This document shows, piece by piece, positions 33,349 through 36,334 of a stretch of DNA of 36,334 nucleotides. The notes below the pieces were generated by a model. It saw nothing but the letters and a program-made list of their open reading frames with translations. It did no database searches and was not told the origin of the DNA. Location of the stretch: positions 1-36,334 of the IMG/VR virus record IMGVR_UViG_3300037485_001401; one strand, written 5' to 3'. How positions within the stretch are numbered: position 1 is the first letter of the stretch; the number at the start of each line of letters is the position of its first letter. The position numbers and the translations under genes were made by a program. Source of the stretch: a virus.

Positions 33349-33552
33349 TTAGCAGTTTAAAAGATCGATTAAAGAATTTAACTTACAGAGAATTTTATGT
33401 TTAACACCTACGCTATTGCTATCCATTGCTTCAATGCATTCAATTTCAAGACCTTCTCTATAATCACACATTAATTCACCTGTTATATTTTCTATTTCAT
33501 TCATCCTAGAAACTATCAGGCTGTTTATAATTCTATTTGATTGTGTTTGCAT
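33349..33552 (-). CDS. 67-residue early protein, unknown
   Basis: The ATG at 33552 follows GAGGGTAGAACG. The protein is helical (LIVSRMNEIENITGELM, KHKILCKLNSLIDLL) and has no recognised motif. It is driven by P2 and shares leader sequence with the 33065 and recT genes. Longer frame starts upstream would run into P2. Confidence 0.6.
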   Translation of the reverse strand: MQTQSNRIINSLIVSRMNEIENITGELMCDYREGLEIECIEAMDSNSVGVKHKILCKLNSLIDLLNC

Positions 33553-33603
33553 CGTTCTACCCTCTCGTTTTGGTGCAACGTTTTTGTTGCCTCCCATGCA
33601 GTA

Positions 33604-33632
33604 GTTATGCAACAAACTTGATGCATTGTCAA
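33604..33632 (-). promoter_or_regulatory. Early promoter P2
   Basis: Minus strand TTGACA (33632-33627), 17-base spacer, then CATAAC (33609-33604). Between it and the start is an inverted repeat GCAAC-6 bases-GTTGC. The spacing, the -10 and the repeat match P1. An operator for an HTH regulator is a plausible reading. Confidence 0.65.
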
Positions 33633-33684
33633 CACCAAAAATTAAATTATTTTTAATTATTTTTTTGCTTATTATTCGGGTGAG

Positions 33685-33900
33685 TTATGAATAGCTATCG
33701 TTGCAATATGGACAAACTTCATAGAAAGTTTGTGCCATTGTTAGTTCCCTTCCGCATTTGGTGCACCAAAATTTATTATCTCTATATCCTTGATATTCCT
33801 TCTTTTTATTCATTCTTATGATAATCCTACATCCAATACATGACACAATATAAGCCACCATTCCCATCAATAACAATTTCAGAATCAAGCTATAACTCAC
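33685..33900 (-). CDS. Membrane zinc-ribbon protein
   Basis: The 71-residue product has an N-terminal membrane helix (about 5-27), a basic stop-transfer region, then CTKC (46-49) and CPYC (63-66), forming a zinc ribbon on the cytosolic side. The start is GTG 33900, directly after the previous stop (TAAGTG), with GGAGGG ahead. The role is unknown. Confidence 0.65.
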   Translation of the reverse strand: MSYSLILKLLLMGMVAYIVSCIGCRIIIRMNKKKEYQGYRDNKFWCTKCGRELTMAQTFYEVCPYCNDSYS

Positions 33901-34107
33901 TTACTTAACCCTCCTCATGCTTTGCCTTTTTTCTATGATATCAATCCTATCTAAAAAAGCCCTATTGATAGAATTCTGCTGAGTTATGACCGTAACTAAA
34001 TAGCCTCTTAATTCATCTATTTCGTTCCTATTTTTGTATAATTTTATCAGCAAAAAAAACCAAGCTCCATAGCTCAGACATATCGCAATCCAAAGATTAT
34101 CTATCAT
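33901..34107 (-). CDS. Small membrane/coiled-coil protein
   Basis: The 68-residue product has one membrane helix (about 4-24, LWIAICLSYGAWFFLLIKLY) and a helical tail (INRAFLDRIDIIEKRQ). It is coupled to the MazG-like gene by ATGA and to the next gene end to end. Role unknown; host-takeover or superinfection effects are possible. Confidence 0.6.
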   Translation of the reverse strand: MIDNLWIAICLSYGAWFFLLIKLYKNRNEIDELRGYLVTVITQQNSINRAFLDRIDIIEKRQSMRRVK

Positions 34108-34397
34108 AGAGTACCGTCTTTCATCCTTTCGTTTGCCCGTAATAATTTCTCTGAAACATGCCCATCGATTTCTTTTCTATTAAAAATCATGCAAAGTTGG
34201 TTCAGCATAATTATGTTATCTGCAATTTCTTTCGTAAGTTCTCTAACATTTTCACTACTCTTAACTCGTCTATAGTGATTTATTGCAACAATCAATTCCG
34301 CTGATTCTTCCTGCGCCTGATTTAGCTGCGTCCAAATATCGCCCCTAGCCAGTTTTATAATTACCTCATTTTTAGTCAAATCCACTTGAAACCCCAT
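34104..34397 (-). CDS. MazG-like NTP pyrophosphohydrolase
   Basis: The 97-residue protein carries the all-alpha NTP-PPase signature: EESAE (30-34) and EIADN (57-61), matching the EExxE plus ExxD magnesium sites of MazG-like enzymes. Phage MazG-like proteins hydrolyse nucleotides and may adjust stringent-response signals or clear modified nucleotides. ATG 34397 has no clear ribosome site. It is first in a coupled three-gene run. Confidence 0.75.
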   Translation of the reverse strand: MGFQVDLTKNEVIIKLARGDIWTQLNQAQEESAELIVAINHYRRVKSSENVRELTKEIADNIIMLNQLCMIFNRKEIDGHVSEKLLRANERMKDGTL

Positions 34398-34425
34398 CAG
34401 ATAAATGACATAACATTTATGAGTT

Positions 34426-34457
34426 TGCCGGGGTTTTAATTAAGACGAAAACCGGCA
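34426..34457. terminator. Strong hairpin between early genes
   Basis: TGCCGG (34426-34431) pairs with CCGGCA (34452-34457), plus TTTT/AAAA inside, with a GG bulge. There is no T-run on either side, so it may be a weak terminator, RNA-processing or regulatory element. A further CCGGC copy at 34472-34476 could form an alternative stem. Confidence 0.4.
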
Positions 34458-34484
34458 TTAGAGAAGAGTGAACCGGCAAGCTCA

Positions 34485-34685
34485 CTAAGAAAATATTTCC
34501 TCTCTTTCCTTAGAATTCCCATAACCGTAATACTTCTTTTTCCTGCAAAACATACAGATATGTACCGCAATTTTACGCCCACAGATTATGTCATTTTTGT
34601 AAAAAGAATACCGATGGTAACAAAAATATTTATGGATCTTATCAAATAGTTTTTCAAAAATTTGAATGGTTATTGACTTTCTCAT
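34485..34685 (-). CDS. Small Cys/aromatic-rich protein
   Basis: The 66-residue product starts in an ATGA overlap with the HTH gene stop. It is rich in K, Y and C (FCYHRYSFYKNDIICGRK, CMFC at about 44-47), perhaps zinc-binding. No family is recognised. Confidence 0.5.
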   Translation of the reverse strand: MRKSITIQIFEKLFDKIHKYFCYHRYSFYKNDIICGRKIAVHICMFCRKKKYYGYGNSKEREEIFS

Positions 34686-34873
34686 TTTTTCACCTTGACT
34701 GAATGAATTTTTTGTAATTTTAAAAGAAAATCAGCGGAAGGCATATTTTTACCATTACGCCATCTGCTGACCGAACCCCTTGAGACATTCAAAATTTTGG
34801 CTAATTCTGTAACGCTTCCATAAACGCCAACACAATCATCTATCAGCTGCTTTACTTGATTTATTTTTGCCAT
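34682..34873 (-). CDS. Cro-like HTH protein
   Basis: The 63-residue product has HTH GSVTELAKILNVSRGSVSRW followed by RNGKNMPSADFLLKLQKI. It shares plan and residues with the 32239-32421 protein. ATG 34873 has AGGAG eight bases ahead. As an early gene near the divergent region at 34983-35075 it is a likely transcription regulator. Confidence 0.7.
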   Translation of the reverse strand: MAKINQVKQLIDDCVGVYGSVTELAKILNVSRGSVSRWRNGKNMPSADFLLKLQKIHSVKVKK

Positions 34874-34982
34874 CCTTAGCACTCCTACCCATCAATCCAA
34901 TTACAATTAGAGCTATTATAACCCCCCATGGTACACCATTTATCATGCCGAATGAAAAGGTTAGCAGATCAAAATTTTCCAT
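34836..34982 (-). CDS. 48-residue membrane protein
   Basis: ATG 34982 follows GAGGAG; stop at 34836. One membrane helix lies at about residues 17-31 (VPWGVIIALIVIGLM), then a short basic tail. It overlaps the HTH gene by 38 bases. It is the first gene of the right early block. Confidence 0.6.
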   Translation of the reverse strand: MENFDLLTFSFGMINGVPWGVIIALIVIGLMGRSAKDGKNKSSKAADR

Positions 34983-35030
34983 TTTTATTTGCTCCTCATG
35001 TCCGAATTATGTTATGTTGTAGCAAGTCTG

Positions 35031-35059
35031 TTACAATATTTCTACTAAATAAATTATAC
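35031..35059 (+). promoter_or_regulatory. Possible promoter for 35076-35531
   Basis: Plus-strand TTACAA (35031-35036), 17-base spacer, then TTATAC (35054-35059). The distance to ATG 35076 is only 16 bases, which leaves a short leader containing the ribosome site AAGGTGA. Moderate match to consensus. Confidence 0.4.
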
Positions 35060-35075
35060 CACGAAGGTGATAATT

Positions 35076-35531
35076 ATGGGTTTTACAGAAATAAACGACA
35101 AAATCAGGGATGACTATACGAAATGTTTAGACACCGTGCTTAACGGCGCCCAAAAAGTAATAGATTTTATGAATAAAACAGCATGTCAAAAATCATTACC
35201 AGAACAATCAACACCAACATTTCTGGAAAAAATTGCTAATACGGCTATTGAAGCCGCGATAGATAACACCCCATTGAAAGGAATAAAAATGATTAAAAAT
35301 TTTACGGCGGAAGCTCCAATACCACCAATAAAAATAGATCAAAAAGTTGAGCCATCTGGTTTACTAAATTGGAACATAGCTAGGGAGTTAATCGAAAAGA
35401 CTTTGGAGTCTGTAACGGTTATTAGAACCATTGTAGCGCAAGAAATAAAGGATGATGATTTGAAATACAAACTTGAATCAAGGCTATATGAGATACAAAA
35501 GGATGTTTACGAAACCCTGAAATTTATGTAA
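35076..35531 (+). CDS. Unknown helical protein
   Basis: The 151-residue product is helical, with a Pro-rich loop (EAPIPPIKIDQK) in the middle and a charged C-terminal helix (VAQEIKDDDLKYKLESRLYE). ATG 35076 has AAGG ahead; GTG 35067 is an alternative. It stands alone on the plus strand, divergent from the right early block, and ends at the 13-bp terminator hairpin. No motif is recognised. Confidence 0.65.
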   Translation: MGFTEINDKIRDDYTKCLDTVLNGAQKVIDFMNKTACQKSLPEQSTPTFLEKIANTAIEAAIDNTPLKGIKMIKNFTAEAPIPPIKIDQKVEPSGLLNWNIARELIEKTLESVTVIRTIVAQEIKDDDLKYKLESRLYEIQKDVYETLKFM

Positions 35532-35532
35532 A

Positions 35533-35564
35533 AAAATAGCCATAACGTAAATTATGGCTATTTT
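35533..35564. terminator. Bidirectional intrinsic terminator
   Basis: AAAATAGCCATAA (35533-35545) pairs perfectly with TTATGGCTATTTT (35552-35564) across a 6-base loop. Flanking A and T tracts give U-runs in both directions. It lies between convergent genes 35531 and 35568. Confidence 0.9.
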
Positions 35565-35567
35565 AAT

Positions 35568-35876
35568 TTACGCTGCTGGCTTTGCATTCAGCAGCGCAAG
35601 AAGGAATTGCTCATTAACTGTAATCCCGTTGTTATTAACCCGATCTTTTTGCAACATGAAGCTAGTTGACATCGGATCGAATGGTCTTGCTGCCATTGCT
35701 TCCGAGTAGTCAAACTCAACTGCCTGCTTTTCCATCTGCTGTCCAAATCGAGCTGAAACACTACGGCTTTGTGATGTTAACGCTACAAAATCATGAGTCT
35801 GTACGCGAAAGATGATAGCATTGTCAGAAAGTGTTTGTTCTGCAATTTGCTTTTCCAAGGGTGATTGCTCTGCCAT
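35568..35876 (-). CDS. Tandem paralogue A, unknown
   Basis: The 102-residue product is clearly paralogous to 35926-36225: shared HDF-ALTSQ-RS-SAR-GQQMEK, the VEFD segment and FDP-STSFMLQKDRVNNN. No known family is recognised. ATG 35876 has AAGGAG at good spacing. It is the second of the pair and ends at the terminator 35533-35564. Confidence 0.7.
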   Translation of the reverse strand: MAEQSPLEKQIAEQTLSDNAIIFRVQTHDFVALTSQSRSVSARFGQQMEKQAVEFDYSEAMAARPFDPMSTSFMLQKDRVNNNGITVNEQFLLALLNAKPAA

Positions 35877-35925
35877 AATAAAACTCCTTTTTAATATATG
35901 TTAATCACGCGCATGAACGTAAAGT

Positions 35926-36225
35926 TTAGCTTTTAGATAAGATTTTTAGCAACTGCTCCTCATTTATTAAAATTGAATTGTTATTCACTCTGTCTTTTTG
36001 CAGCATAAAACTTGTAGAAATCGGGTCGAACATTTGCGCCGCCTTTGCTTCTGCTACATCAAACTCAACAATACTTTTTTCCATCTGTTGACCGCACCTT
36101 GCGCTAAAACTTCTGTTTTGAGAAGTCAAAGCTATAAAATCATGGTCCTGAGTTCTTTTGATTATTGTTAAATCACTCATCAATTGCATAGTAATCTGGT
36201 CTGCAAACGCCTGAACGTCTATCAT
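35926..36225 (-). CDS. Tandem paralogue B, unknown
   Basis: The 99-residue product has the same core as its neighbour (HDFIALTSQNRSFSARCGQQ, FDPISTSFMLQKDRVNNNSI). ATG 36225 follows AAGGAAGGAA and sits in the terminal repeat, so it is whole only because the contig overlaps. Upstream, in circular sense, is a perfect TTGACA on the minus strand at 77-82 (again 36284-36289), without a clear -10. Function unknown. Confidence 0.7.
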   Translation of the reverse strand: MIDVQAFADQITMQLMSDLTIIKRTQDHDFIALTSQNRSFSARCGQQMEKSIVEFDVAEAKAAQMFDPISTSFMLQKDRVNNNSILINEEQLLKILSKS

Positions 36226-36334
36226 GTTTATTCCTTCCTTGGTGTGTGCTACTATTGTAACACTATCGATTTTTTAAAACACTGTCAATTTTTGGAGCTA
36301 ACTTGTCAACTTTCATCAGAGTACCCAAAAAAGT
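36208..36334. repeat. Terminal direct repeat, right copy
   Basis: This is the exact second copy of bases 1-127. It includes a truncated copy of the start of the 96-611 gene (TTG at 36303). See the left copy for interpretation. Confidence 0.95.

Noticed and set aside
34402-34452. Short frame of about 13 codons within the CCGGC hairpin
   Set aside because: No ribosome site; more likely part of the RNA structure.
1-36334. CRISPR arrays, tRNA genes, diversity-generating retroelement, integrase or transposase
   Set aside because: None found by eye on either strand. The repeats seen are explained by coding or promoter sequence.

Overview
The window reads as the complete genome of a tailed bacteriophage with a long non-contractile tail (siphovirus type). 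The first 127 bases (1-127) are repeated exactly as the last 127 (36208-36334), so the contig closes into a circle of about 36,207 bp. The DNA is AT-rich, genes are densely packed with few gaps, ribosome sites are clear AGGAG/AAAGG types, and neighbouring genes often share TAATG, TGATG or ATGA junctions. No stretch over 300 bases lacks a gene. No tRNA, rRNA, CRISPR array, insertion sequence, integrase, transposase or reverse transcriptase was seen. Two lipobox lipoproteins, a periplasmic coiled-coil protein and outer-membrane-like strands suggest a diderm (Gram-negative type) host. The host cannot be named from this sequence.

Layout. (1) A left early block on the minus strand (4282-667) encodes a ribbon-helix-helix protein, several winged-helix proteins, a 299-aa protein that may initiate replication, and a RecT/Bet annealing protein. 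A 62-nt imperfect palindrome at 3279-3340 lies upstream of the 299-aa gene. (2) A plus-strand block (4359-6529) holds an acidic protein, a Cro-like protein, a collagen-repeat lipoprotein, a signal-peptide coiled-coil protein and small proteins. (3) A mixed segment (6620-8866) has a virion surface protein and a membrane coiled-coil protein on the minus strand, and a lipoprotein metallopeptidase on the plus strand. (4) A minus-strand late operon of about 21 kb (30136-8867) runs small terminase, large terminase, portal, two gp10/gpG-like proteins, scaffold, major capsid protein, decoration/neck proteins, tail tube, tail chaperone with a -1 frameshift, tape measure, tail tip and fibres. It ends in a tightly coupled four-gene cassette: phospholipase A2-like, Acb2-like, small membrane protein, Tad1-like. 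(5) A plus-strand trio (30220-31285) encodes a zinc ribbon, an HNH nuclease and a RuvC-like resolvase. (6) A right early block (34982-31245, minus) holds many small proteins, including a MazG-like NTP pyrophosphohydrolase, two Cro-like HTH paralogues, several zinc-finger proteins and a ClpX-type zinc-binding domain. (7) A plus-strand orphan (35076-35531) and a pair of tandem paralogues of unknown function (36225-35568) close the circle.

How it may work together. RecT, the RuvC-like resolvase, HNH and terminase would handle recombination and packaging. No DNA polymerase, helicase, recombination exonuclease or SSB is recognisable, so replication probably leans on the host. The most notable system is the cassette at 8867-9961. 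It combines two proteins of the Acb2/Tad1 hairpin family, which soak up signalling nucleotides used by CBASS and Thoeris immunity, with a PLA2-like enzyme and a one-helix membrane protein. No classical endolysin is visible, so lysis may use unusual enzymes.
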